A stretch of 37,823 bases of DNA from Bordetella parapertussis (GCA_945864585.1 CAMBCF010000045.1:1-37823); one strand, 5' to 3'; counted from the stretch's first letter, positions 1 to 8,511 are shown. Program-made: numbers and translations. The notes: generated from the letters alone by a model not told the origin.

Positions 1-69
1 TTCCGCGGCAAAAGTTATCGCCTCAAAGAAGCCGCCAATCGCCTTGCAAAGGCTAACCATTCCGAGTAA
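1..69 (+). CDS. istB: IstB-like transposition helper ATPase, C-terminal 22 residues
   Basis: Frame 1 is open from the first base to a TAA at 67-69. It encodes a tail containing GKSYRLKEA, which resembles the C-terminus of IS21 IstB helpers (typically an E-G-K/E-S-Y/F-R-x-K-E-A block near the end). IstB is the AAA+ partner of the IstA transposase and acts in target selection. Only the tail is visible, so the ATPase motifs cannot be checked. The terminal repeats just downstream support the call. It could also be another short basic protein tail. Confidence 0.5.
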   Translation, partial: FRGKSYRLKEAANRLAKANHSE

Positions 70-97
70 CAATCCAGCCAGTCCTGTCGTGCGCCCT

Positions 98-144
98 GGG
101 GGATTTTGACCCGGCCACAGATGGGGGAATTTGAAGTGGCCGCC
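98..144 (+). repeat. Paired direct repeats typical of an IS21 terminus
   Basis: Two 22-bp copies, 98-119 and 123-144, share a GGGGGA-T-TTTGA core and a GGCC-rich end, with about 16 of 22 positions identical. IS21 elements carry several such repeats near their ends as transposase binding sites. They sit between the IstB-like stop codon and the truncated hydrolase. Confidence 0.5.
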
Positions 145-170
145 GGGGCCTAGAACCCCAGATCAAACGC

Positions 171-995
171 ATGACTGTGCAGGATTTGCTGCGCCATACG
201 TCGGGATTACCTTCGGGCGCTGCAGGCGCTAATCCTGTGAAGCAGGCGTATTTTGATGCAAGAATCGGCAATCGCAACGACACCAGCGCGGCCTATTTGG
301 CCAAGCTGGCGAAAATGCCCCTGCTGTTCCAGCCCGGCACAACCTGGGAATACGGCGCATCGGTGGACGTGCTGGGCATCATCGTCGAGCGCGTGAGTGG
401 AATGCCGCTGGATAAATTCATCGCGGAACGCATCACAGGTCCCTTGAAGCTGGCCGATACGGGGTTCGCTGCTCCACCCGAAAATGCCAACCGTGGCGCG
501 CGTCCGCAGCGCGAGGGACCCAAGAATGTAGTGCCTAATATTGCGCTGGTGACCGATGTGCATACCTTCAAGAGCGGCAGCGGCGGCATGGTGTCAACCG
601 CTGCGGATTACGCGCGCTTCTGTCAATTTTTGCTCAACGGCGGCGAAGTGGATGGCGTGCGTCTGGTTTCGCCCAAGACCATTGAGTTGATGACCAGCAA
701 CCACCTGCCGCCGGGAACACCGATAGGCCCGGACATGGTCCGCTTCGAGGCGCTGGCGCCGTCGGCGGAAATGGGCCAGGGCTTCGGATTGGGCTTTGCC
801 GTGCGTACGGAAGCGGGCCGCAATCCTCTGCCGGGATCCGTGGGCGACTACTATTGGGGTGGCGCGCAGGGCACTTACTTCTGGATCGACCCGAAAGAAA
901 AACTCTACGTGGTGTTGATGATGCAATCGCCTGCGGCGCGCTTGCCTTATCGGTTTTTGCTGCGGCAGATGGTTTATCAGGCGGTGATCAAATAA
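171..995 (+). pseudogene. Serine hydrolase / class C beta-lactamase-like (EstB family), N-terminus lost
   Basis: The 274-residue frame starts inside the family core, at the block MTVQDLLRHTSGL that normally lies over 100 residues from the true N-terminus. The serine nucleophile motif S-x-x-K, which precedes that block, is absent. Upstream the frame closes at a TGA (132-134) inside the IS21-like end. Retained features are the tyrosine block WEYGASVDVLG near residue 62 and the C-terminal WGGAQGTYFWIDP strand that corresponds to the K-T-G/H-x-G region. Family members are secreted or periplasmic esterases or lactamases. Without the Ser-Lys dyad the product should be inactive. The most economical reading is beheading by the adjacent IS end. 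No ribosome binding site is convincing before the ATG at 171. Confidence 0.75.
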
Positions 996-1032
996 GGTTC
1001 GTGCGGCCTTCGTACGGATCGTAAACCCACAT

Positions 1033-1060
1033 TGTCGTTCCTGTGTGCGCGGGAACGACA
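1033..1060. repeat. REP-like palindrome, 9-bp arms and 10-nt loop
   Basis: TGTCGTTCC (1033-1041) and its exact reverse complement GGAACGACA (1052-1060) flank a 10-nt G/C-rich loop. The element sits 38 nt after the stop of the truncated hydrolase in a 323-nt stretch (996-1318) that otherwise shows no gene. It resembles dispersed short palindromes of proteobacterial intergenic regions and could end transcription or stabilise a 3' end. There is no T-run, so an intrinsic terminator is not supported. Confidence 0.5.
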
Positions 1061-1318
1061 GGGCGCGTTCTTACCCTTGGTCACGACCGGCGCGCGTATC
1101 GCCGGTGAAGCTGTAGTTGAGCACGCTTGTTGCCGGTGCGGGCAGGATAAAACCCCGCGTTGCCTTAGAGCGCGGTTTCGCCGCCGATGCGTCCGCGCGG
1201 CTTCAATCAATGTATGGCCACGATATGGGGTAACGACCCTGGTCAATGTGCTTTCAGTTGCGTTGTGGCAAATTATATGGAATTTGCCTGTAGACACCGG
1301 CTGGATCCTGACGTAATC

Positions 1319-2455
1319 ATGACGCTCTACCTGCTCATCGCAATGGCGGTTTTCACGCACCTTGGCTTCGCCGGCAGCCGGCTGGCGGTGCCGTTGTATG
1401 CGGTCGATCAGGGCGCAGGGCCGTTTGTGGTGGGCACCATTGTTGCACTCTACGCGGCGTTGCCCGCGGTGCTGGCGTTGCCGATGGGGCGCATGGCGGA
1501 TCGCATCGGTTACAAGCTGCCGTTGCTGTTGGGCGCCAGCGGCATATTTGCATCGCTGTTATTGCCGTGGCTGTGGCCGTCGATGACCACGCTGTATTTC
1601 GTGGCGTCGCTGATCGGTGTATCGTTCATGACGTTTCAGTTGTCGATACAAACGCTGGTCGGCGCGATAGCGGGGCCGGAAGTGCGCGCGCGTAATTTCA
1701 GTCTGCTGAGTCTGGGTTACGCGTCGGCGAATTTCGCTGGTCCGCTGATTGCCGGTGTGTTAATCGACACTGTGGGTTACGCGCGCACCTTTGCAATACT
1801 TGCCGTGCCATTGATTCCCGCCATTGTGCTGGCGGCGACGAGCGCGCGCTGGATGCCGAACGTGCATGCCAAAGCAGCAGCGGTGAGGGGCGGCATGTTC
1901 GAGTTGCTGCGCATCAAAGGTCTGCGCAACACGCTGATCGCCAGCGGCATCGTGTCGTCGGCGTGGGACGTGTATCAGTTTTTCATGCCGATTTACGGGC
2001 GCTCGCTGGGCATGTCGGCTACGGCTATCGGCTTGGTGCTGAGTGCGTTTGCCATCGCGATAATTCTGGTGCGTGCGGTACTGCCGTTTTTCGTGCGGCG
2101 CCTGGGTGAGACGCAGACCCTCACCTACGCCATGTTTGTTGCGTGTGCAGCGTTCTGTTTGTTCCCGCTTTTCAGCAGTGCCTGGGCGCTGGCGGCGGTG
2201 TCGTTTTTACTGGGTGTGGGCGCCGGCGTGGGCCAGCCGCTGTCGATGACGCTGGTGTTCAACGCCTCACCCAAGGGGCGCGAAGGCGAGGCTGCGGGCA
2301 TGCGCATTACCGTCAATCAGGTTGCGCACTTTGTGATCCCGCTTTTCTTCGGCGCCGTAGGTTCCGCAGCCGGATACGCTGCGGTATTTCTGACCAACGC
2401 CGGTTTTTTGATGGCTGGCGGCTATATCAGCAAGCGGTATTTGGGTAAGGATTGA
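1319..2455 (+). CDS. MFS transporter, 378 residues
   Basis: The protein is a hydrophobic 12-segment major facilitator. It carries the motif-A-like loop GRMADRIGYK between segments 2 and 3 near residue 60, a long central loop around residue 190, and a second glycine-rich half. The frame is open from 1187, but the ATG at 1319 gives the usual start with a membrane segment beginning at once (MTLYLLIAMAVF), so I use it; the extra 44 upstream residues look non-coding. It acts at the inner membrane as a proton-driven transporter, probably an exporter. The substrate cannot be told. The stop TGA lies 1 nt from the stop of the convergent dienelactone hydrolase relic. Confidence 0.85.
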   Translation: MTLYLLIAMAVFTHLGFAGSRLAVPLYAVDQGAGPFVVGTIVALYAALPAVLALPMGRMADRIGYKLPLLLGASGIFASLLLPWLWPSMTTLYFVASLIGVSFMTFQLSIQTLVGAIAGPEVRARNFSLLSLGYASANFAGPLIAGVLIDTVGYARTFAILAVPLIPAIVLAATSARWMPNVHAKAAAVRGGMFELLRIKGLRNTLIASGIVSSAWDVYQFFMPIYGRSLGMSATAIGLVLSAFAIAIILVRAVLPFFVRRLGETQTLTYAMFVACAAFCLFPLFSSAWALAAVSFLLGVGAGVGQPLSMTLVFNASPKGREGEAAGMRITVNQVAHFVIPLFFGAVGSAAGYAAVFLTNAGFLMAGGYISKRYLGKD

Positions 2456-2456
2456 A

Positions 2457-2680
2457 TTAACGCAGATACTTGCCAAACCACGCCAGCACGCGCTTCCAGC
2501 CATCCCGTGCTGCGTGTACGCGGTACTGTTCCCGGTCCACCGCAAAGAACGCATGCCCGCAGTTCTCGTAAGTGTGAAACTCGTTACGCTTGGCGACCGC
2601 CGGAGCAATAACCAATCACACCCACCTTGCCGCTCGAATACGGCAGCGTGCGCAGATAATGAGGACCTGGCCCGCATGCT
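2457..2680 (-). pseudogene. Dienelactone hydrolase family relic with internal deletion and frame change
   Basis: The minus strand carries two parts of one alpha/beta hydrolase. The first (about 2680-2593) reads into GVIGYCSGGRQ, the G-x-C-x-G-G nucleophile elbow of dienelactone hydrolases, with the Cys codon at 2605-2607. The second, in another frame from about 2595 to the TAA at 2457-2459, reads AKRNEFHTYENCGHAFFAV and ends KRVLAWFGKYLR; it holds the catalytic His (GHAF). Family members have roughly 100 residues between these blocks. Here they abut at about 2590-2596, so some 300 bp are missing and the frame is broken. No start codon or N-terminal third is recognisable. A dead gene is the only sensible reading. 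Confidence 0.75.
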
Positions 2681-2849
2681 GATCGGGCAGCAGTGCGATT
2701 TTCGGCGTTATCGCACGGCGCTACCGGCGGATTCACGATTTTATCTTAGTTGAATTGCGGTTTTTGCTGCGCGATTTTCGACGCGCAATCTTCATCGGTG
2801 ATTACGCCGGCCCTGCGATAGGGCGATGACGGCGTCGGTTCCGCCGAAG

Positions 2850-4247
2850 CTAAGCGCGGATTATTTTTCCCCGATTAAACAAATTCCGCGGATCAAGCGC
2901 CTGCTTGATCGCCTGCATTACCGCGACCGCATCGCCGTGTTCGGCATCCAGAAAATCCAGCTTGCCATAGCCGATGCCATGTTCGCCGGTGCAAGTGCCG
3001 TTCATGGCGAGCGCGCGCGACACCAAACGGTGATTGATGCGTTCGGCTTCTGCGAGGTCGTGCGGGTTGCCGGGATCGACCATGATGGCGAGATGGAAGT
3101 TGCCGTCGCCGACGTGGCCGAATAGCGCAATCGGCAGCGGTGACTGCTGTACGTCCCTGGCTGTTTCGGCGATGCACTCGGCGAGCCGCGAAATCGGCAC
3201 GCACACATCGGTGGCCATGGCGCGGCCGCCGGGTTTCAGTCTCAGGCACGCGGGGTAGGCGTCGTGGCGCGCCTGCCACAGGCGGGTGCGGTCTTCCTGC
3301 CGGGTAGCCCATTCGAAATCCATACCGCCTTGTTCGCGCGCGATGTCCTGCACGGTTTGCGCTTGTTCGGCGACGGACGCCGCGGTGCCGTGAAATTCGC
3401 AGAACAGCATGGGCGCTACTCGCAAGCCCAGTTTGCTGTAGCCGTTGACGGCCTCGATGGTAAGCGCGTCCAGCAGCTCGCAGCGCGCGATCGGCACGCC
3501 GAGTTGTATGGTCTGGATGACGGTGCGCACCGCGGCGTCTATGGTGGGGAAGGTGCAGGTCGCGGCTGAGGCGGCTTCGGGTTGCGGGTAGAGCCGCAGC
3601 GTCACTTCGGTGATCAACCCCAGCGTACCTTCGGAGCCGACGAACAATCGCGTGAGATCGTAGCCGGCGGCGGATTTGCGCGAGCGGCCGCCGGTTTTGA
3701 TGAGACCTCCGTCAGCAAGCACCAGCGTCAGTCCCAGCACGTTCTCGCGCATGGTGCCGTAGCGCACGGCGTTGGTGCCGGAGGCGCGCGTGGCAGCCAT
3801 GCCGGCGAGCGTGGCATCGGCGCCGGGGTCAATGGGAAAAAATAATCCCGTGTGTTGCAAATGTTGATTGAGTTGTTTGCGCGTGACACCAGCCTGCACC
3901 GTGCAATCCATGTCATCGACGTTCACCGCGAGGATGTTGTTCATGCGGCTCATGTCCACGCAGATGCCGCCGTGGATGGCGAGCACATGGCCTTCAACCG
4001 AAGTGCCTACACCGTAGGGGATGATATTGGTGTTGTGTGTGGCGCAGAGCTGGACGATGGCTACCGCTTCTGCCGTGGATTGTGGAAACACTACGGCATC
4101 GGGTGCTGCTACCGGGAATGCCGATTCGTCTTTGCCGTGGTGCTCGCGGATGGCCTGCGAGGTGGTGAAGCGCTCGCCGAATTTTTCGCGCAAAGCGGCG
4201 ATGAGTTGCGGGGGGCAGGGGGTGCGGAGCAGTTCGGGTTTGTTCAT
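2850..4247 (-). CDS. FAD-linked oxidase, D-lactate dehydrogenase (cytochrome)/glycolate oxidase GlcD type
   Basis: This 465-residue flavoprotein has an N-terminal FAD_binding_4 (PCMH) domain with the FAD-loop blocks PYGVGTSVEGHV and FPIDPGADATLAGMAA, GSEGTLGLITEVTLRL near the middle, and a FAD-oxidase C-terminal domain with the metal/substrate histidines of GHVGDGNFH and CTGEHGIGYGK. The family oxidises 2-hydroxyacids (D-lactate, glycolate, 2-hydroxyglutarate) and passes electrons to the respiratory chain. The frame also opens at a TTG (4286) abutting the stop of the upstream gene. I prefer the ATG at 4247 because homologues begin near MNKPELL, but the TTG start (478 residues) is possible. 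It lies directly downstream of a tartronate-semialdehyde-reductase-type gene, which fits glycolate/glycerate-type metabolism. The exact substrate is not fixed by sequence. Confidence 0.85.
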   Translation of the reverse strand: MNKPELLRTPCPPQLIAALREKFGERFTTSQAIREHHGKDESAFPVAAPDAVVFPQSTAEAVAIVQLCATHNTNIIPYGVGTSVEGHVLAIHGGICVDMSRMNNILAVNVDDMDCTVQAGVTRKQLNQHLQHTGLFFPIDPGADATLAGMAATRASGTNAVRYGTMRENVLGLTLVLADGGLIKTGGRSRKSAAGYDLTRLFVGSEGTLGLITEVTLRLYPQPEAASAATCTFPTIDAAVRTVIQTIQLGVPIARCELLDALTIEAVNGYSKLGLRVAPMLFCEFHGTAASVAEQAQTVQDIAREQGGMDFEWATRQEDRTRLWQARHDAYPACLRLKPGGRAMATDVCVPISRLAECIAETARDVQQSPLPIALFGHVGDGNFHLAIMVDPGNPHDLAEAERINHRLVSRALAMNGTCTGEHGIGYGKLDFLDAEHGDAVAVMQAIKQALDPRNLFNRGKIIRA

Positions 4248-4286
4248 GGCGGATGACCTGCGTACAAGGTCCGGAGTTTCACTCAA

Positions 4287-5171
4287 CTACTTCGCCACCG
4301 GATGATTTGCCAAAGTCTCCAGCGCCTTCACCATGCCGGAGTGATCCCACTTGGCGCCGCCCTGTGCGACACACGCGTTGAACATTTCCTGTGCGGTTGC
4401 GGTATTCGGCAGCGACACACCCATGGCACGCGCGCCTTGCAGGGCGAGGTTCAAATCCTTCTGGTGCAGCTCGATGCGAAAGCCGGGATCGAAGGTGCGC
4501 TTGATCATGCGCTCGCCGTGCACTTCAAGTATGCGCGAGGCGGCAAATCCGCCCATCAGCGCCTGCCGCACTTTCGCCGGATCGGCGCCCGCTTTGGAGG
4601 CAAACACCAGCGCTTCGCTCACCGCTTCGATGTTGAGCGCGACGATGATCTGGTTGCACACTTTGCAGGTTTGGCCGTCGCCGTTGCCGCCGACCAGTGT
4701 GATGTTTTTGCCCATCAGTTCAAACACAGGTTTTACTTTGTCGAAGGTCGCGGGGTTGGCGCCGACCATGATGGTAAGCGATGCGGCTTTGGCGCCGACT
4801 TCGCCCCCGGACACCGGTGCATCGACGTATTCGCATCCGAGACGATTGATTTTCCTGGCTAAGGCTTTGGTTTCTATCGGCGATATCGAGCTCATGTCGA
4901 TGACGATTTTGCCTTTGCCTAAACCTGCAGCGACGCCGTCGGCGCCGAACAGCACTTTGTCCACATCCGGCGTGTCGGGCACCATGATGATGATGATGTC
5001 AGCTTTCTGCGTGACCTCTTTGGCACTGACACAAGCCTTGCCGCCGGCGTCGGTGAGTTCTGCCGCCACACCGCTGCGTGAAGTCAGAAACAGCGTGTGA
5101 CCGCCTTTGATGAGGTTCGTTGCCATGGGTTTTCCCATGATGCCAAGGCCGATGAATCCGATGTTGCTCAT
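4287..5171 (-). CDS. garR: 2-hydroxy-3-oxopropionate (tartronate semialdehyde) reductase, HIBADH family
   Basis: The 294-residue length is standard for GarR/GlxR. The N-terminal Rossmann motif GLGIMGKPMATNL is followed by DAPVSGGEVGA near residue 117 (substrate loop) and the lysine-bearing helix before NQIIVALNIEAVSEAL. The family reduces tartronate semialdehyde to D-glycerate with NAD(P)H, though 3-hydroxyisobutyrate dehydrogenases are close relatives. A GGAGA ribosome binding site precedes the ATG. The stop abuts the FAD oxidase reading frame, so the two are co-transcribed, consistent with glyoxylate/glycolate assimilation. The symbol is a family-level call; glyoxylate carboligase and hydroxypyruvate isomerase are not next to it. 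Confidence 0.8.
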   Translation of the reverse strand: MSNIGFIGLGIMGKPMATNLIKGGHTLFLTSRSGVAAELTDAGGKACVSAKEVTQKADIIIIMVPDTPDVDKVLFGADGVAAGLGKGKIVIDMSSISPIETKALARKINRLGCEYVDAPVSGGEVGAKAASLTIMVGANPATFDKVKPVFELMGKNITLVGGNGDGQTCKVCNQIIVALNIEAVSEALVFASKAGADPAKVRQALMGGFAASRILEVHGERMIKRTFDPGFRIELHQKDLNLALQGARAMGVSLPNTATAQEMFNACVAQGGAKWDHSGMVKALETLANHPVAK

Positions 5172-5219
5172 AATGTTCTCCAGTAAAGTTCAATAGCGAT
5201 TTTGGCATGGGAAATGAAA

Positions 5220-5672
5220 TTAAGCAGAGCTATTTAAATGGGTGTTTAGTTCATGTAAAAACATGCGGATGCGTTTGACGTTAGCGCCGAAGTCGCTGCT
5301 GCCGACACGCGAAGCGGAGCGCATGTCCAGCTGCAAACCGTCTGGGTGCAGGCGCATGCGGATCACCACATCATCCTTGAAGCGCATCCACGGTGTGGTG
5401 GCGGTGGCTTCGATGCGGCCTTGCGCTTCGTTCACGTCGGCTGCCGCGATGACCCACCGCAGTGATGTGCAGACGGCGAGCGCGGCGCGAAAAATCACCG
5501 GCAGTGATTGCGTTAACAGTAACGGCAGCATATCCGGATACGCCAGCCGGTGTTCCTCGCCATGCAGGCCGCTGTATTCCACCCCGTTTGCGCACCGCCG
5601 TCGTAATTCGCGCAGCGCGATGAATTGCGGCGGATCATCCGCGGCTGTGGACACATCATGAATCCATGGCAT
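5220..5672 (-). CDS. DUF1499 family protein
   Basis: The 150-residue protein has a variable N-terminus with the block GVEYSGLHGEEHR, and a conserved C-terminal half. That half contains ADVNEAQGRIEATATTPWM, FKDDVVIRM and DMRSASRVGSSDFGANVKRIRMFL, the hallmark of DUF1499. Members are small, often membrane- or envelope-associated proteins of unknown function. No signal peptide is obvious here. It lies 48 nt upstream of garR on the same strand and may be the first gene of that operon. Function is unknown. Confidence 0.75.
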   Translation of the reverse strand: MPWIHDVSTAADDPPQFIALRELRRRCANGVEYSGLHGEEHRLAYPDMLPLLLTQSLPVIFRAALAVCTSLRWVIAAADVNEAQGRIEATATTPWMRFKDDVVIRMRLHPDGLQLDMRSASRVGSSDFGANVKRIRMFLHELNTHLNSSA

Positions 5673-5828
5673 CGGTTATTCCGGTGTGATCTTCGTGGCT
5701 TTGACGACGCGCGCTCATTTCACGATATCGCTCTTGATTGCAAGTATTTGTTTCAATGGGAAATTCCAAAAAGCCGATGGCTGAGCGCAACATACAGGTA
5801 GTGGCATTAGTTTAACGCATGCGCTGCG

Positions 5829-5834
5829 TATAAT
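5829..5834 (+). promoter_or_regulatory. Consensus -10 hexamer very close to the mocA-like start codon
   Basis: A perfect TATAAT lies 9 nt before the ATG at 5844. No good -35 is present at 17 nt; the best T-rich hexamer is about 16 nt upstream. If it is used, transcription would start within a few bases of the ATG, and no Shine-Dalgarno sequence is visible, so the mRNA could be leaderless. Confidence 0.4.
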
Positions 5835-5843
5835 CGGGCCACC

Positions 5844-6449
5844 ATGAATGATCTGTCACAGACGCCTATAGTTGGAATCGCTGGCATCCTGCTCGCCGCC
5901 GGCGCGGGAACTCGCTTTGGCGGCGGCAAGCTGCTGCATTTGCTGGATGGCGTGGCCATCGGCGTGTGTTCGGCGCGCAATATGCTGGCGGCGGGGTTGC
6001 CGGTAACAGCAGTGGTGCGCCCGGGCAGCGATGAACTCGCGCGATTGCTGCAAAGCGAGGGCGTGATGGTAACGGTGTGCAGCGCCGCCGCTGAAGGCAT
6101 GGGCGTGAGTCTTGCACACGCTGTTGCACAGACCCGTGCGGCGGCAGGCTGGGTGGTTGCGCTCGCAGACATGCCGCAGATTAAACCGCAAACGATTCGT
6201 CAGATTGCGGAAGCCGTGAAGCAGGGCGCGTTGCTTGCCGCGCCGGCGCATCGCGGCGAGCGCGGGCATCCGGTCGCTTTCGGCGCGCAGCTGCTGAACG
6301 AGTTACTGGTGCTTGGCGGTGACGAAGGTGCGCGCGCCCTGATCCGCAAACACCGTGCGCAACTGCAGTTGATGACCTGCGACGATCCCGGTACTGTGTA
6401 CGATATCGACAGCCGCGCGGATTTGCAGAACTGGGCGGCTGGCTCCTGA
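5844..6449 (+). CDS. MobA/MocA-like nucleotidyltransferase (molybdenum cofactor cytidylyl/guanylyltransferase family)
   Basis: The 201-residue protein has the signature GILLAAGAGTRFGGGK at residues 13-28, a nucleotide-binding loop followed by the family lysine, then ALADMP near residue 112 (metal-binding Asp) and GHPVAF near residue 145. MocA-type enzymes join CTP or GTP to molybdopterin for molybdenum hydroxylases. No molybdoenzyme or other moco gene is in this window, so the substrate is inferred from the family only. Its TGA overlaps the ATG of the next gene by one base (TGATG), showing translational coupling to a membrane peptidase, an unusual partner. Confidence 0.8.
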   Translation: MNDLSQTPIVGIAGILLAAGAGTRFGGGKLLHLLDGVAIGVCSARNMLAAGLPVTAVVRPGSDELARLLQSEGVMVTVCSAAAEGMGVSLAHAVAQTRAAAGWVVALADMPQIKPQTIRQIAEAVKQGALLAAPAHRGERGHPVAFGAQLLNELLVLGGDEGARALIRKHRAQLQLMTCDDPGTVYDIDSRADLQNWAAGS

Positions 6450-8488
6450 TGCAAGAACTTCAAACCGCGCCACCCGCGGATTTACGCATAGCGTTTTCGG
6501 TTTCGCGCGAGGAATACACGGCCGGCCTGCGCGACACCGTGCAACTCCTGCTGCGCTGCGTGCGCTGGGGCAACGCGATGTATTTTCTCGCGGCGTTGTC
6601 GGTGGTGTGTGGCATTACCATCGGCATGGCTTACATCGAGCTCATCAACGGGTACATCGGCCGCTATTGGCGCTTGCAGTGGTTAATGGTGGTGGCGTTT
6701 TTTGGGATTTGCCTGCTCACGATCTGGCAGCAACGGCTGCGGGACGCACGCATCTATGCGACCTGCGCCGAAGACGACAGCATGGTGCTCGGTCCGCAAG
6801 TCCTGGAAATAACCGCCACTGCTTTGCACCATGAGGGGCATGGCATGGTTACGCAGGTGGCGTGGACAGCGCTCAAGCACATTGCACAAGGCCAGGATAC
6901 GGTTTTGATCGTATTAAAAAATTACACGTTCATGGCGATTCCGCAGCGCGCGTTTTCGAGCGCGCAGCAGCGCGGCGCGTGGATCGCCGCGTTGCGCGCG
7001 CATGCGCCCGGCGCAGCCTGGGATGCTGTGCCAGCGCCAGCACGCACACGCGTCCCCGGCGCGCCGTCTATCGACACGCAGCTGGCGCAGCCGGTGTCTG
7101 CGTTATCTCCGCTAACGCTGGGGCTGCGTGAAAACTTTCGTGCCGGCACGCGCCTGGCTTTTTTCCGGCGCGTTGAATCCAGGGATTTTGTCGCCACGGC
7201 AGAAGCCTTCATCGCGCTGGCGACTATGGAGCTGGTGGTGATGCTGGCATTCGATATTGCCGGCGTCGGCATCGGTGTCAGCGGGCAAATGGATCGTGAA
7301 GCGCTGCCGCACGCATTGTTGTTCGTGCCGCTGACCTTGTTGCTGGGCGTGGCGGCCGCGCGCAGGACAGGGGATCGTTCGCTGTTGCTGGCATTGCCGG
7401 TTGCGCTGGTCGCGGCTGGGCTGGTGGTTTCTTCAGTGAGCGGGATGCTGGGTATTCTGCTGCAGCATCAAACGAGCGTCGCCGCAGCGCAGCACTGGAG
7501 ATGGCTGTTTTATGTGCAACTGGCGTGGTGGTCGGCGATCATTTGTTTTGTGTTGTGGCGTTTTGCGCCCATGCGAATTCAGCGCGGTGCGGGCCTCGCG
7601 CTACTGGGCGTGGCGCTGCTTGCGGCGCCGTCTCTCTGGTATCCGGCGCTTCACTTGTGGATTCCTACCGACGAGCCCGAGCGGCGAAGTGGCGTTGATG
7701 AAAAGCATTTTGCACTGGCGAGCGAAAAAGCTTACCACGCGCAGCAAGACATGCTGCCGCGGACATTGTCGGCGTTGTTGCCGCAACGGCCTGGCATTGC
7801 CGACCTTTATGTGCTCAGCGCAGGCCTCTACGCGCGCGAAGATGTGTTCATGAAAGAGGTCAGGATGATCGACGCACTGTTGCGGCAGCGCTTTGATGCC
7901 GATGGACGTGCGTTGATGTTGATCAATAATCCGCAGACGGTTCACGACGTTCCGATCGCGAGCTCGACCAATCTGTCCGCCGCATTGCGGCACATCGGCG
8001 GTCTGATGAATCCTGATGAAGACGTGCTGGTGCTCTATCTGTCGTCGCACGGCTCGGAAAAGCACCATTTGGCGGTTGATTTCTGGCCGCTGCAATTGAA
8101 ATCCATTGATCCGCCGGCATTGAAAAAAGCGCTGGATGAATCAAAAATACAGTGGAAAGTCGTGGTGGTCTCGGCGTGTTATTCCGGTGGTTTCATCGAG
8201 CCGCTCAAAGACGATTACACCCTGATCATTACCGCATCGAGCGCCACCAGGACCTCGTTTGGCTGCGGCAGCGAGTCCAACGCGACCTACCTGGCGCAGG
8301 CGCTGTTCGATGAAGCGTTGCGAAAAACTCATTCTTTCGAGACCGCGTTCGAGCAAGCCCGCCAGTCGATTCATCAACGCGAGCAGGCACAGGGCCATGA
8401 ACCCTCTGCGCCGCAGATTTTCGTGGGCGCGGCCATCCGTGAAAAACTGTTGCAGGTGGAACGGCGCCTTGCGCAACGAAATCAGTAG
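6449..8488 (+). CDS. Membrane-bound C13 (legumain-like) family peptidase with YcxB-like N-terminal domain
   Basis: The 679-residue protein has two transmembrane segments (about 42-64 and 77-94) and a cytosolic YcxB-like domain (about 110-185, ending in FMAIPQRAFSS). About five further membrane segments lie between 245 and 410, followed by a soluble C-terminal caspase-fold domain. The catalytic dyad is visible as His534 in LSSHGSEKH and Cys577 in VSACYSGGF, the layout of peptidase family C13. Such enzymes cleave after Asn/Asp in eukaryotes; bacterial substrates are unknown. The domain should face one side of the inner membrane depending on topology. It overlaps the mocA-like gene by 1 nt and precedes a MoxR ATPase by 71 nt. 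It looks intact and full length. Confidence 0.8.
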   Translation: MQELQTAPPADLRIAFSVSREEYTAGLRDTVQLLLRCVRWGNAMYFLAALSVVCGITIGMAYIELINGYIGRYWRLQWLMVVAFFGICLLTIWQQRLRDARIYATCAEDDSMVLGPQVLEITATALHHEGHGMVTQVAWTALKHIAQGQDTVLIVLKNYTFMAIPQRAFSSAQQRGAWIAALRAHAPGAAWDAVPAPARTRVPGAPSIDTQLAQPVSALSPLTLGLRENFRAGTRLAFFRRVESRDFVATAEAFIALATMELVVMLAFDIAGVGIGVSGQMDREALPHALLFVPLTLLLGVAAARRTGDRSLLLALPVALVAAGLVVSSVSGMLGILLQHQTSVAAAQHWRWLFYVQLAWWSAIICFVLWRFAPMRIQRGAGLALLGVALLAAPSLWYPALHLWIPTDEPERRSGVDEKHFALASEKAYHAQQDMLPRTLSALLPQRPGIADLYVLSAGLYAREDVFMKEVRMIDALLRQRFDADGRALMLINNPQTVHDVPIASSTNLSAALRHIGGLMNPDEDVLVLYLSSHGSEKHHLAVDFWPLQLKSIDPPALKKALDESKIQWKVVVVSACYSGGFIEPLKDDYTLIITASSATRTSFGCGSESNATYLAQALFDEALRKTHSFETAFEQARQSIHQREQAQGHEPSAPQIFVGAAIREKLLQVERRLAQRNQ

Positions 8489-8505
8489 AGGTGCGCGGCA
8501 GAAGC

Positions 8506-8511
8506 TATAAT
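8506..8511 (+). promoter_or_regulatory. TATAAT -10-like box before the MoxR gene
   Basis: A perfect TATAAT lies 48 nt upstream of the MoxR ATG, in the only real gap (71 nt) of the 5844-11107 gene run. No matching -35 is evident 16-18 nt upstream. It may give a secondary start for the moxR-glycosylase-VWA part. Confidence 0.3.

Larger units (their letters stand above)
1..150 (+). mobile_element. 3' end of an IS21-family insertion sequence (truncated by window edge)
   Basis: The window opens inside an IstB-like reading frame. The frame is followed by two imperfect direct copies of a 22-bp G5-A-T-rich motif (98-119 and 123-144), the kind of multiple terminal repeat found at IS21-family ends. 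The element appears to stop around 144-155, directly against the conserved core of a serine hydrolase whose N-terminus is missing. The exact terminus and target duplication cannot be fixed because the other end is outside the window. Family assignment comes from the helper-protein tail and the repeats, not from a full IS match. Confidence 0.6.

Noticed and set aside
2758-2849. Possible SHOCT-type tail reading AGVITDEDCASKIAQQ on the minus strand
   Set aside because: Resembles a SHOCT end but only about 25 residues, no start and no context; too weak to annotate.
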